Positions 29,595 to 38,318 of a DNA stretch of 64,000 bases are shown in pieces. This DNA is from Shewanella corallii (lineage in GTDB: Bacteria > Pseudomonadota > Gammaproteobacteria > Enterobacterales > Shewanellaceae): positions 62,001 through 126,000 of the forward strand of contig NZ_JAKIKT010000005.1 in the NCBI RefSeq assembly GCF_023349125.1, given 5' to 3'. The translations under genes were made by a program, and so were the position numbers. Each line of letters starts with the position of its first letter. Position 1 is the first letter of the stretch. The notes under the pieces are model-generated. The model saw only the letters and a list, made by a program, of their open reading frames with translations. It was not told where the DNA came from and ran no database searches.

Positions 29595-30252
29595 GCAGTC
29601 TGGCTCCGGGCTTCCCAGACCCGGCCGCTTTATGTTGGAACTTATCCTGGCTTTGATTCTGGTCAGACTGCCTTTTATCAGTATTCCTTTTCAATGGCTT
29701 GAGAGCTTCTTTCATGAGTTATCCCACGGCCTGGCAACCGTTATCAGTGGTGGGGTAGTCAGCCATATTCAACTTTTCCCCAATGGTGCCGGTTACTGTT
29801 TTTCCGCTGGCGGATGGCCAGTCCTGATTGGTTTCAGCGGATATTTTGGCGCTGCGTTATGGGGTTATCTGATGTACCAGATGGCAACAAGACCTGCCTG
29901 GGTTAAAGTCAGTTATGGCATCCTGACCTCACTGGTGGCGCTGACCACCATACTCTGGGCCAGGGACCTGCTGACGCTGATCATACTTATTGCGCTTGGA
30001 ATTTTGTTTCTGGCCCCCCTGAGATTTGCCCAAAGTAATCTGTTGATGACACTGCTCAGAGTGATGGCACTTATGGTGATGTTAAATGCCCTGACCAGCC
30101 CCTTTGCTCTGATGGGACTTGAGGGCAAAGGAGATGCACAACTCCTGTCATCTTTGACCTGGATACCCGGCTGGATATGGATCAGTATCTGGTTGGTTTG
30201 CAGTGCGTTGGCACTCTATTTCACCTGGCGAAGAGTGGAAGCTGCCCAATAA
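29587..30252 (+). CDS. M50-type membrane metallopeptidase
   Basis: The 221-residue protein has five or six membrane segments and a zinc motif HELSH at residues 43-47 at the end of the first hydrophobic region. This fits the M50B-like peptidase family (PF13398). Intramembrane zinc proteases of this type cleave membrane-bound substrates; no substrate is evident here. The start overlaps the end of the small unknown gene, so the two are probably coupled, and tsaB may be in the same transcript. Confidence 0.82.
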   Translation: MPEQSGSGLPRPGRFMLELILALILVRLPFISIPFQWLESFFHELSHGLATVISGGVVSHIQLFPNGAGYCFSAGGWPVLIGFSGYFGAALWGYLMYQMATRPAWVKVSYGILTSLVALTTILWARDLLTLIILIALGILFLAPLRFAQSNLLMTLLRVMALMVMLNALTSPFALMGLEGKGDAQLLSSLTWIPGWIWISIWLVCSALALYFTWRRVEAAQ

Positions 30253-30435
30253 ACCCTCAGACTGCTCGTGGGGTGACCTGCGGTGAGTAATCGCAAGGTT
30301 TTGCTGTAAGTGGTCGGATCACTTTCATTTTCTTAAAATGGCGTGTTGGCGCAAAGAAACATACTGAAAATTATGACAGTCTTGCCGCGGCGATCCCCTG
30401 GGGAGGCAGGCCGGCTTTAAACATGGAAGGAAAAT

Positions 30436-31290
30436 ATGGCCGTTGCCATTGAAAACGTAACTTTTGACCTGCCTCATATCAGGCTCGCAGGATTAAAATT
30501 CGGCGACAATGAAAAGCCATTGATTCTGGCACTGCACGGTTGGCTGGATAATGCCATGAGCTTTGAGCCTTTGGCCAGAGAGTTAACCGATTTCCAGTTG
30601 CTGGCCGTAGAGTGGCCTGGACATGGGTATTCGGACCACAGGCCAGGTTCAACGCCCTTGCATTGGTCTGATTATCTATTAGATCTTCATTGCCTGCTCA
30701 ATCAGTTGCGTGATGAAGGAGCAAGAGTGGAGTGTCTGCTCGGTCATTCTCTGGGGGGAATTGTCGCTTCGGCTTACACGGCGTTATACCCGGATCAGGT
30801 TCGCAGGCTTGCCCTGATTGAAGCGCTTGGTCCCTTGTTTGAGTCAGAGTCCAATATCCGCAACCGCCTCAGAACCAGTATTTCAGGCCATAGTGCACCG
30901 GCTAAGCCTGCAACCGTGTACTCGCAACTGGACACAGTGGTCAGGGCAAGACGCCAACTGACTGGTCTGAATGAAGGTTTTTGCCGCTTGATCATAGAGC
31001 GTAATATGCAGCCCTGTGATCATGGTTATCGGTGGCGGACTGATCCCAGGCTCAGGCTGGACTCGCCTTTGAGATTCAGTTTCGAACAGGTCGATCAGTT
31101 AATGACTCAGGTACCTGTGGCTACCTTGTTACTCACCGGAGAGCAGGGTTTTAAACAACTGCACCAAGCCGGGCCCATAATGGAAAAATGGTATGCCAAT
31201 CTCAGCCACCATATGTTGGCTGGAGATCATCATCTGCACATGGGGAATGCATCGGGTGCCGCCAATGCTCTGCGAGCGTTTTTGGTCTGA
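30436..31290 (+). CDS. Alpha/beta hydrolase
   Basis: This is a cytoplasmic alpha/beta hydrolase of 284 residues. The nucleophile elbow is GHSLGG (Ser 105), the oxyanion-hole region is ALHGWLDNA near residue 33, and the likely catalytic histidine is in GDHHLHMGN near the C terminus. The substrate is unknown. It lies directly upstream of fadD in the same direction, about 200 bases apart, which hints at lipid metabolism but proves nothing. The start has an AAGGAAAAT site. Confidence 0.87.
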   Translation: MAVAIENVTFDLPHIRLAGLKFGDNEKPLILALHGWLDNAMSFEPLARELTDFQLLAVEWPGHGYSDHRPGSTPLHWSDYLLDLHCLLNQLRDEGARVECLLGHSLGGIVASAYTALYPDQVRRLALIEALGPLFESESNIRNRLRTSISGHSAPAKPATVYSQLDTVVRARRQLTGLNEGFCRLIIERNMQPCDHGYRWRTDPRLRLDSPLRFSFEQVDQLMTQVPVATLLLTGEQGFKQLHQAGPIMEKWYANLSHHMLAGDHHLHMGNASGAANALRAFLV

Positions 31291-31344
31291 CCGGTTAAAC
31301 CGGATCTAGGCAAATCCATCCATTTATGTGATGATGGTCAAAAT

Positions 31345-31362
31345 TTCAAACGGGCGTATGAT
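31345..31362. promoter_or_regulatory. PsrA-like palindrome upstream of fadD
   Basis: TTCAAACG and CGTATGAT form an imperfect palindrome (two mismatches) 128-145 bases before fadD. The core CAAAC-N4-GTATG differs by one base from the CAAAC-N4-GTTTG pattern bound by the fatty-acid regulator PsrA. The assignment is from motif memory. Confidence 0.45.
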
Positions 31363-31489
31363 TTTTGTGCGGTCGTATAGAATAACAATCTGATTTGTAA
31401 ATTATTCAGTGTGGCAGTGTCACTGATTTGATGCTGCCAAAAGGCCTTTGCCTTGTATGCACTGCTTTTGGGGAACCTAGGAGAATTTT

Positions 31490-33163
31490 GTGAACCAGCC
31501 CTGGATTAATCACTTACCTGCCGGCGTGCAAGCTAGTATCGATGCCGATCATTATTCCTCATTGGTCGACATGTTTGAGCAGTCTGTTGCCAAATACGCT
31601 GATCAACCCGCATTCATCAATATGGGCGCGACGCTGACCTATCGTAAGCTCGAAGAGCGCAGTCGCGCGTTTGCTGCTTACCTGCAAAATGAACTCAAGC
31701 TGCAAAAGGGCGATCGCGTCGCCATTATGATGCCAAACCTGCTGCAATATCCTATTGCCCTGTTTGGTGTGCTGCGTGCCGGTTGCGTTGTGGTTAACGT
31801 GAATCCGCTTTATACCCCAAGAGAGTTGAAGCATCAGCTGAATGATTCTGGAGCCAAGGCGATTGTCGTGGTGTCCAACTTCGCACGCACCCTGGAAGAG
31901 GTGGTGGATGAGACACCGGTTGAAAGCGTGATTCTGACCGGTTTGGGCGATCTGCTGAGCCCACCCAAGCGTACCCTGGTCAACTTTGTCGTTAAGTACA
32001 TCAAGAAACTGGTACCCAAGTATCATCTGCCTCAAGCGATCTCTATGCGTCAGGCGTTGTCCAAAGGCCGCCGTCAGCAGTATGTGAAACCTGAGATTGA
32101 GAATTCCGACCTGGCTTTCCTGCAGTACACAGGTGGCACGACCGGTGTATCCAAAGGCGCTATGCTGACCCATGGCAATGTGGTTGCCAACGTGTTGCAG
32201 GCCGATGGCGCATACTCACCAGCTCTGGGTAATGGTAAAGAGTTTGTGGTGACTGCGCTGCCTCTGTATCACATATTCGCGTTGACAGTGAACTGTCTGC
32301 TGTTCCTGCACAAAGGTGCCAAGAACCTGCTGATCACCAACCCAAGAGATATCCCGGCTTTTGTGGGCGAACTGAAAAAGTATCCGTTTACCGCGCTGAC
32401 CGGGGTGAACACTCTATTCAACGCCTTGGTTAACAATGCTGAATTTGAGTCGCTGGATTTCTCTAAACTTAAGTTCTCAATTGGCGGAGGTATGGCGGTG
32501 CAGCGTGCGGTAGCGGATAAATGGCAGAGCCTGACCGGTACCCGCTTGCTGGAAGGTTATGGCCTGACAGAAGCTTCTCCTTTGGTGACCTGCTGCCCAT
32601 ATGACCTGGATGGTTATAACGGCTCTATTGGCTTCCCTGCACCAGGCACTGATATGCAGGTGCGTGACGACGAAGGCAATGTACTGCCCCAGGGGGAAGT
32701 TGGCGAACTGTTTGCCAAGGGACCTCAGGTGATGCAGGGATACTGGCAACGTCCGGAAGAGACTGACAAGGTGATTGACCAGAACGGTTGGTTGTCAACC
32801 GGTGACATCGGTTACATGGATGAGAAGGGCTTCTTCTTTATTGTTGATCGTAAGAAGGACATGATTCTGGTTTCCGGCTTTAACGTTTTCCCCAACGAAG
32901 TGGAAGAAGTCGTCGCGCTGCACCCTAAGGTGGTAGAAGTGGCTGCCGTTGGTGTTCCACATGAAGTGAGTGGTGAAATCGTTAAAGTGTTTGTGGTCGC
33001 TAAAGACAAATCTTTGACCGAAGAGGCGATTATCAAGCATTGCCGTCATCATTTGACGGGATATAAAGTTCCCAAGCTGGTAGAATTCAGAGATGAATTG
33101 CCAAAGACCAATGTGGGTAAGATCCTGCGCCGGGAACTTCGGGACGAAGTCAAGCGTGCATAA
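31490..33163 (+). CDS. fadD: Long-chain fatty acid--CoA ligase
   Basis: FadD activates long-chain fatty acids to acyl-CoA at the inner membrane, the entry step of beta-oxidation. The 557 residues match E. coli FadD. AMP-binding motifs are [13 protein letters not shown] and GYGLTEASP, with [11 protein letters not shown] and the adenylating lysine region [12 protein letters not shown] at the C terminus. The start is a GTG at 31490 with a GGAG site seven bases upstream. A possible PsrA operator lies upstream and a strong terminator follows. Confidence 0.95.
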   Translation: MNQPWINHLPAGVQASIDADHYSSLVDMFEQSVAKYADQPAFINMGATLTYRKLEERSRAFAAYLQNELKLQKGDRVAIMMPNLLQYPIALFGVLRAGCVVVNVNPLYTPRELKHQLNDSGAKAIVVVSNFARTLEEVVDETPVESVILTGLGDLLSPPKRTLVNFVVKYIKKLVPKYHLPQAISMRQALSKGRRQQYVKPEIENSDLAFLQYTGGTTGVSKGAMLTHGNVVANVLQADGAYSPALGNGKEFVVTALPLYHIFALTVNCLLFLHKGAKNLLITNPRDIPAFVGELKKYPFTALTGVNTLFNALVNNAEFESLDFSKLKFSIGGGMAVQRAVADKWQSLTGTRLLEGYGLTEASPLVTCCPYDLDGYNGSIGFPAPGTDMQVRDDEGNVLPQGEVGELFAKGPQVMQGYWQRPEETDKVIDQNGWLSTGDIGYMDEKGFFFIVDRKKDMILVSGFNVFPNEVEEVVALHPKVVEVAAVGVPHEVSGEIVKVFVVAKDKSLTEEAIIKHCRHHLTGYKVPKLVEFRDELPKTNVGKILRRELRDEVKRA

Positions 33164-33170
33164 TCTCCCT

Positions 33171-33194
33171 AAAGCCGGCGTCAGCCGGCTTTTT
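33171..33194 (+). terminator. Terminator of fadD
   Basis: A 9-bp stem (AAAGCCGGC with GCCGGCTTT) with a GTCA loop is followed by T residues. Confidence 0.88.
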
Positions 33195-33234
33195 GTTGGT
33201 GAAGCGATGCGTGTTGCGCACTTTGGAGAAAAGT

Positions 33235-34350
33235 TTGATCGCGTTTCAATATATAGATAACCAAGCGGCTCTGGATGAACTGGTCGCCCACTACCGGGAA
33301 ACTGATTTGCTGGTATTGGATACTGAGTTTGTCCGTACTCGTACCTATTACGCCAGACTGGGGCTGATCCAGGCGTACAATGGCAAACATCTGGCGCTTA
33401 TTGACCCCCTGGCGGTTGATGACCTTTCCGGTTTCTGGGACTTGTTGAAAGATCCTAAAATTACCAAGCTGGTGCACTCCTGCAGTGAAGACCTTGAGGT
33501 CTTTGCCCGCTATGGAAAGTGTCAGCCTGAGCCTCTGTTTGACAGCCAAATTGCCGCAGCACTTTGCGGTTGGGGCCATGGACTGGGTTATGCCAAGCTG
33601 GTTGAGCAGCAGCTGAATATTGTATTGGATAAAGGTGAGTCCAGAACTGACTGGATGAAGCGTCCTCTGACTCCTGCCCAGCTGCAGTACGCAGCCAATG
33701 ATGTTTATTATCTCTATCAGCTCTACCCGGCGCTGAAGGCAGAAGTAGAGCGTCAGGGGCGAATGGATTGGGTATGGGAAGAGGGAAAACGGCTGACCAA
33801 AGGCCGTTTGGACAAGCCCAATGCCGACGAGGCTTATCTCAGGATTAAGAATGCGTTTCAACTGACCCCAAAACAACTGGCGGTGTTGAAGTCACTGGCG
33901 ACCTGGCGGCTCAATAAAGCGCTGCAACGGGACCTGGCATTGGGATTCGTGATGAAAGATCATGGCCTGATAGCGCTGGCCAGGAAGCAGCCTAAAGATA
34001 TGGCCTCGCTGCTGCGCATGAATGAAGTCACCGAGCAGGAGAAGCGCCTCCACGCGCGGGAAGTGCTGCAGGCCATTGCTGCGGCGGATTTGGATAATCC
34101 ACCACAGGCGTTGGATGTATTGGCACTGCGCCCTGGCTACAAGGCGGCATTTAAAGCCGTAAAAGCGGTATTGATTGCTATCTGTGAATCCCGTGAAGTA
34201 CCGGAAGAACTGCTGGCATCCAAACGCCATATTCATGATTTTCTGCAGTGGCACCTGGATGGACGGGGCGAGCAATTGCCGCTGTTGCTGACGGGCTGGC
34301 GGGGAGATCTGGCGGCGGTTCCATTGCACACATTGGAATTTTCCATTTAA
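33235..34350 (+). CDS. rnd: Ribonuclease D
   Basis: RNase D is a 3'-5' exonuclease that trims tRNA precursors and other stable RNAs. All DEDD-family motifs are visible: LDTEFVRTRTY (ExoI), HSCSEDLEVF (ExoII) and YAANDVYYL (ExoIII), followed by HRDC-type domains. I chose the TTG at 33235, six bases after a GGAG site, giving 371 residues, close to E. coli's 375; the frame is open to a TTG at 33193, but that lies in the fadD terminator. A UUG start is also known for E. coli rnd. Confidence 0.94.
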   Translation: MIAFQYIDNQAALDELVAHYRETDLLVLDTEFVRTRTYYARLGLIQAYNGKHLALIDPLAVDDLSGFWDLLKDPKITKLVHSCSEDLEVFARYGKCQPEPLFDSQIAAALCGWGHGLGYAKLVEQQLNIVLDKGESRTDWMKRPLTPAQLQYAANDVYYLYQLYPALKAEVERQGRMDWVWEEGKRLTKGRLDKPNADEAYLRIKNAFQLTPKQLAVLKSLATWRLNKALQRDLALGFVMKDHGLIALARKQPKDMASLLRMNEVTEQEKRLHAREVLQAIAAADLDNPPQALDVLALRPGYKAAFKAVKAVLIAICESREVPEELLASKRHIHDFLQWHLDGRGEQLPLLLTGWRGDLAAVPLHTLEFSI

Positions 34351-34375
34351 AAAAAGCGCCCACGGGCGCTTTTTT
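34351..34375. terminator. Bidirectional terminator between rnd and minE
   Basis: The inverted repeat AAAAAGCGCCC / GGGCGCTTTTT lies between convergent genes, with T runs on the plus strand and an A/T-rich flank on the minus strand. Confidence 0.88.
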
Positions 34376-34394
34376 CTTTTCTGCTTAAGTCAGA

Positions 34395-34655
34395 TCAGCC
34401 TTTTTCAGGCAAGGTGACATTCAGCTCAAGTACCGACAAATTGTCATCATTCTGATCCAATTGAACCGACACCTGGTCCTCTTCAATGGCGACATATTTG
34501 CGGATCACCTCGATAATCTCCTGCTTCATTTGCGGGAAGTAATCTGGTGCACCACGCTCACTGCGTTGATGGGCCACGATAATCTGCAGTCGTTCTTTCG
34601 CGGTTACTGCAGTCGCGGGCTTTTTGTTGCTTCTGAAATAATCGAGTAAAGACAT
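34395..34655 (-). CDS. minE: Cell division topological specificity factor MinE
   Basis: MinE stimulates the MinD ATPase and drives pole-to-pole oscillation, confining the division site to midcell. The 86-residue protein has the N-terminal membrane/MinD-binding segment ([28 protein letters not shown]) and the C-terminal dimerisation domain. It lies three bases after minD and ends the minCDE operon. Confidence 0.97.
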   Translation of the reverse strand: MSLLDYFRSNKKPATAVTAKERLQIIVAHQRSERGAPDYFPQMKQEIIEVIRKYVAIEEDQVSVQLDQNDDNLSVLELNVTLPEKG

Positions 34656-34658
34656 AAA

Positions 34659-35471
34659 TTAGCTGCCAAATATCCTTTTTAAAAAGCCTTTCTTCTCCTC
34701 TGTGACAAAGCGCAGGGGAAGTTCCTCTCCGAGCAATCGACTCACAGTGTCCTCATAAGCCTGACCTGCATCGCTTTCTTTGTCCAGAATAACAGGGACA
34801 CCGGCGTTGGAGGCTTTAAGTACTGCCTGAGACTCAGGGATCACACCCAGCAGTTTAATGGCCAGGATCTCTTCCACATCACCGACACTCAACATTTCGC
34901 CGGTTTTAACCCGGGTAGGGGAGTAACGGGTCAGTAGCAGGTATTCGCGGATAGGCTCCAAATTCTGCTCTGCGCGGCGGGATTTACTTTGCAGCATACC
35001 CAGAATGCGGTCCGAGTCTCTTACTGAGCTGACTTCAGGGTTGGTGGTGACAATAGCTGTATCAGCAAAGTACAGCGCCATCATGGCACCTGTCTCGATA
35101 CCCGCCGGTGAGTCACAAATAATGTATTCAAATCCGGCATCGGCCAGATCGTCGAGAACCTTGCCCACGCCCTCTTTGGTCAGAGCATCTTTGTCCCGGG
35201 TCTGAGACGCGGGTAAAATGTGAAGATTCTCGCAGCGCTTATCTTTGATCAACGCTTGATTCAGGTTGGCTTCACCATTGATAACATTGACGAAGTCATA
35301 AACAACCCGGCGCTCACAACCCATGATCAGGTCGAGATTTCTCAGTCCTATGTCGAAATCGATAACGACGGTTTTGTGTCCTTTCAATGCCAGTCCGGTG
35401 GCAATGGCAGCACTGGAAGTGGTTTTACCCACGCCGCCTTTGCCGGAAGTGACCACAATGATATGTGCCAT
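34659..35471 (-). CDS. minD: Septum site-determining ATPase MinD
   Basis: MinD binds the membrane as an ATP dimer, recruits MinC to block FtsZ assembly at the poles, and is released by MinE. The deviant Walker A motif is GKGGVGKTTSSAA at the N terminus. The last residues (KGFLKRIFGS) form the amphipathic membrane-targeting helix. Its length of 270 residues is standard. It follows minC by 25 bases. Confidence 0.98.
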   Translation of the reverse strand: MAHIIVVTSGKGGVGKTTSSAAIATGLALKGHKTVVIDFDIGLRNLDLIMGCERRVVYDFVNVINGEANLNQALIKDKRCENLHILPASQTRDKDALTKEGVGKVLDDLADAGFEYIICDSPAGIETGAMMALYFADTAIVTTNPEVSSVRDSDRILGMLQSKSRRAEQNLEPIREYLLLTRYSPTRVKTGEMLSVGDVEEILAIKLLGVIPESQAVLKASNAGVPVILDKESDAGQAYEDTVSRLLGEELPLRFVTEEKKGFLKRIFGS

Positions 35472-35496
35472 GTTTACTTATCCTTTGTCCGCCCGC

Positions 35497-36162
35497 TTAC
35501 AGGGGCAGTGTTTCGAATACCAACGAATCGCCGTCGAGGCGAATACAACCGCTTGTTGAGTCTGCATGCTCTGCGAGGTTTTCTGATAACCAGTATTGAC
35601 CGGCGACTGAAACCAACTCAGCTTCCAGTTTACGGGCCAGAATCACTGCCTGGGTATTTCCCTTGGCTCCGGCCATGGCTTTGCCTCGCAGGGCACCAAA
35701 AATATGAATACTGCCGTCGGCAATCACCTCGGCGCCATTGCCGACGTTCCCGAAAATAATCAGGTCACTGTTCTGGGCGTAAATCTGTTGTCCGGAACGA
35801 ATGTTTTGCTGAAGAATTCGGGTTTCTTTGTGTGGAGGTGGTGGGGTAACGACCGCTTTGCCGGTTTTGAGAATAGCCAGCCCCATAGTGCGGATCTGCC
35901 TGGTCAGCGCTTCGTTGGCACCGGTGAAACCCACCAGCACCAGATTATGCTGCTGCATCACCTGCCGGATCGCTACAATGTCGAGATCTGCTGATTCAAT
36001 GGCTGACAAATTGACCACCAGAGGGGCACCAACAAAGAACTGGGGAGCCTGTGCAACCTTGGCTGCCAATTCAGTGGCAAATTTATCCAAATCTGTGCTG
36101 TAAATGTGCAACACTGATAGTGTGAAAGACGCGCCTTTCAATTCAAGACTCGGGGTGGCCAT
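35497..36162 (-). CDS. minC: Septum site-determining inhibitor MinC
   Basis: MinC inhibits FtsZ polymerisation when brought to the membrane by MinD. An N-terminal inhibitory domain (about 1-100) is followed by a linker and a beta-helical C-terminal dimerisation and MinD-binding domain ([17 protein letters not shown]). I chose the ATG at 36162 (221 residues) because it aligns with the family start; an ATG four codons upstream sits directly against the GGAG and is a less likely start. First gene of the min operon, divergent from ycgL. Confidence 0.95.
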   Translation of the reverse strand: MATPSLELKGASFTLSVLHIYSTDLDKFATELAAKVAQAPQFFVGAPLVVNLSAIESADLDIVAIRQVMQQHNLVLVGFTGANEALTRQIRTMGLAILKTGKAVVTPPPPHKETRILQQNIRSGQQIYAQNSDLIIFGNVGNGAEVIADGSIHIFGALRGKAMAGAKGNTQAVILARKLEAELVSVAGQYWLSENLAEHADSTSGCIRLDGDSLVFETLPL

Positions 36163-36285
36163 CCCAGCGTACATCTCCAGAAAAAACTCAGTCTAATTGC
36201 TGAGTTGCATTATTATTTATGGGGTTCATGTTATAGTGTGGCCTTTGTACTGGCAAGATTTGATAACCCGGAATTTTGGACAATT

Positions 36286-36564
36286 ATGCTGTGTGCCGTA
36301 TATAAAAGCAGTCGCAAAGCCGACACCTATCTGTTTGTGAATAAGCGCGACTGTTTTGATGATGTTCCTGAGGCCTTGATGGAAATGTTTGGTGCTCCTC
36401 AGTTGGTAATGGTTTTCCCTATCGCTCAACGTGAGCATCTGGGATTGGCTGATATCAACCGTGTTCGTACCGAGTTGGCTGATAAAGGCTACTATTTGCA
36501 GTTGCCGCCACCACCTGAAAACCTGCTCCAGAGCCACCGTCAGGGGTTGGGACTAGAGGACTGA
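36286..36564 (+). CDS. ycgL: YcgL domain protein
   Basis: This 92-residue protein of the YcgL family (UPF0745) starts at the conserved MLCAVYKSSRK and continues with adjoining FVNKRDCFDDVPEALMEMFG and QREHLGLAD. The function is unknown. Its position beside minCDE is common in gammaproteobacteria and is the same as in E. coli. The open frame extends 27 codons upstream into the intergenic region, but only the 36286 start fits the family. Confidence 0.92.
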   Translation: MLCAVYKSSRKADTYLFVNKRDCFDDVPEALMEMFGAPQLVMVFPIAQREHLGLADINRVRTELADKGYYLQLPPPPENLLQSHRQGLGLED

Positions 36565-36711
36565 AACTGCCAGGGGCTGTAGGCGCTTTACTCTCTGTTG
36601 CAAGGTATTTGCTTAGCCCCACTAGGCGGCACACCTTGCGTCGCGATTAAAGCGCGTCCAGAACTAGCAAAATTCAACCATGAAAGGTCAACAGACCCTA
36701 GGGATGGAATC

Positions 36712-37728
36712 ATGATGAAAAGGGAATTTTTCACAATAGTATTGGGCTGCCTAGGCTTAGCTTCTGCAGGTGGCGTGGCAGCCCAGCCTACTTTAACTTC
36801 CTCTGCCACAGCGGGAATTGGCGCCGGCGGTGACAACTTCCGTCAATATTTAGCTCAGTTGCAGCAACAGACTCGTCCACTTGGCTTTGATGAAACCTGG
36901 CTGGACAGTCAGTTTTCCCGAATTAAACGCTTTAAAACAGTCTCACCGACTCCCGTTGTGAAAGACGAGGCTCCCGCGACACTGGAAACTTTTCTGCCCA
37001 ACCGTTTCTCTCAGACTCAGATTACTCAGGCAATGCAGCTGCTGGATGAGCATGGGGAGTTACTGGCGCAACTGGAAAATGAGTATGGAATACAACCCAG
37101 GTTCCTGATTGCACTCTGGGGTGTCGTCAGCGATTTTCAGTTGACTTCCAGTGCTTACCCTTTGTTGTCTGTGACCAGCTCACTGGCTTATGAGCAACAG
37201 GGGGATTCTGAAGAGGTGGTTGCCGCGCTTAGACTGTTGGCCGCCCATAACCTGGATTCAGAAGAACTCTTGGGTGAGCGGGACGGCAAGCTGGCAAAGT
37301 CCGGCTTCACCCCGAGCATGTTGCTGGAGTACGGACGTGACGGTGATAAAGACGGCAAGGTCGATCACAGGAATTCGGTAGCGGATGTACTGGCTTCTTA
37401 CGCTAATTTTTTAAGTAAGCAGGGGTGGAATAGTGATCAGATCTGGGGCCGCCAGGTTAAGGTACCGCAAGACTATGCCGGTCCAAGTGGCATAGCACAT
37501 CAGGCTAACTTTGTTGACTGGCAATCTGTCGGGGTACGCCGCTTTAATGGTCAGGACCTTCCCAATCGCGCTGATATGCAACCTTCTCTGGTACAGCCAG
37601 ATGGTGCGGCAGGCCGTTCCTATCTGGTCTACGATAATTATCGTGCGCTGCTTGCCTGGGATCAGGACCACTATTTTGCGCTCTCAGTCAGCTATTTGTC
37701 GGAAAGGATCCGTCCCGGGAGACAGTAG
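36712..37728 (+). CDS. MltB-like lytic transglycosylase homologue lacking the catalytic glutamate
   Basis: This 339-residue protein has a signal peptide (LGCLGLASAGGVAAQ) and the fold of MltB-type lytic murein transglycosylases (SLT_2 family), with the recognisable pattern FxxYLAQLQQQTRPLGF, EYGIQPRFLIALWG, VADVLASYANFLSKQGW. The catalytic position, normally G(I/V)ES, reads GVVS: Val 139 (GTC) replaces the glutamate. The usual GAMG-QFMPS lining is also changed to GKLAKSGFTPS (192-202). It is therefore probably a non-catalytic peptidoglycan-binding protein. The frame is otherwise intact and lies between ycgL and ycgN, suggesting a maintained role. Confidence 0.82.
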   Translation: MMKREFFTIVLGCLGLASAGGVAAQPTLTSSATAGIGAGGDNFRQYLAQLQQQTRPLGFDETWLDSQFSRIKRFKTVSPTPVVKDEAPATLETFLPNRFSQTQITQAMQLLDEHGELLAQLENEYGIQPRFLIALWGVVSDFQLTSSAYPLLSVTSSLAYEQQGDSEEVVAALRLLAAHNLDSEELLGERDGKLAKSGFTPSMLLEYGRDGDKDGKVDHRNSVADVLASYANFLSKQGWNSDQIWGRQVKVPQDYAGPSGIAHQANFVDWQSVGVRRFNGQDLPNRADMQPSLVQPDGAAGRSYLVYDNYRALLAWDQDHYFALSVSYLSERIRPGRQ

Positions 37729-37819
37729 CTCAGTGAGAATGGTTCGCAAACGCCTGATGCTTCAGCTTTTGATGTAGAATAGCGCGGTTGTTTTTGGAAC
37801 CAATAATTCTGCGAGTGCT

Positions 37820-38260
37820 ATGTCTTTCTGGAAAGAGAAAAAACTGGCTGAACTGACTGATGAACAGTGGGAAAGCCTGTGTGATGGTTGCGGTAAGTGC
37901 TGCCTTAACAAACTAATCGACGATGAGACTGAAGAGCTGTATTACACCAATGCCGCCTGCCAGCTGCTTGATCGTCAAAATTGCCAGTGCACCCATTATG
38001 GCACTCGCTTTATTCATGTTCCTCAGTGTACCAAGGTGACGGCAGATAATATTTCTGAATTGACCTGGCTCCCTGAGTCCTGTGCCTACAAGCGCCTGAA
38101 TGAAGGCCGGGACCTGCCATCCTGGCACCCGCTGATTACCGGCTCTGACGATGCTATGCACGCCGCAGGAATGAGTGTACAGGGTAAGGTAGTATGTGAA
38201 TCCAGCGTGCGGGATATTGAAGATCACATAGTGCTTTGGCCACTGAAAGATATGGACTAA
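37820..38260 (+). CDS. ycgN: YcgN family cysteine-cluster protein (UPF0260)
   Basis: The 146-residue protein belongs to the YkgJ/YcgN family with a CxxCxxCC metal-binding type cluster ([12 protein letters not shown]) followed by [11 protein letters not shown] and further cysteines in PQCTKVT and ESCAYKRL. The role is unknown; zinc or iron-sulphur binding is proposed for the family. It sits beside ycgL as in other gammaproteobacteria and is followed by a strong terminator. Confidence 0.93.
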   Translation: MSFWKEKKLAELTDEQWESLCDGCGKCCLNKLIDDETEELYYTNAACQLLDRQNCQCTHYGTRFIHVPQCTKVTADNISELTWLPESCAYKRLNEGRDLPSWHPLITGSDDAMHAAGMSVQGKVVCESSVRDIEDHIVLWPLKDMD

Positions 38261-38275
38261 CTTGATTCGATAAGT

Positions 38276-38303
38276 AAAAGGCCGCGTTTAACGCGGCCTT
38301 TTT
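38276..38303. terminator. Bidirectional terminator
   Basis: A 12-bp stem (AAAAGGCCGCGT with ACGCGGCCTTTT) and a short TTA loop lie between convergent genes. Confidence 0.9.
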
Positions 38304-38318
38304 GGTTTTGATAGACAG

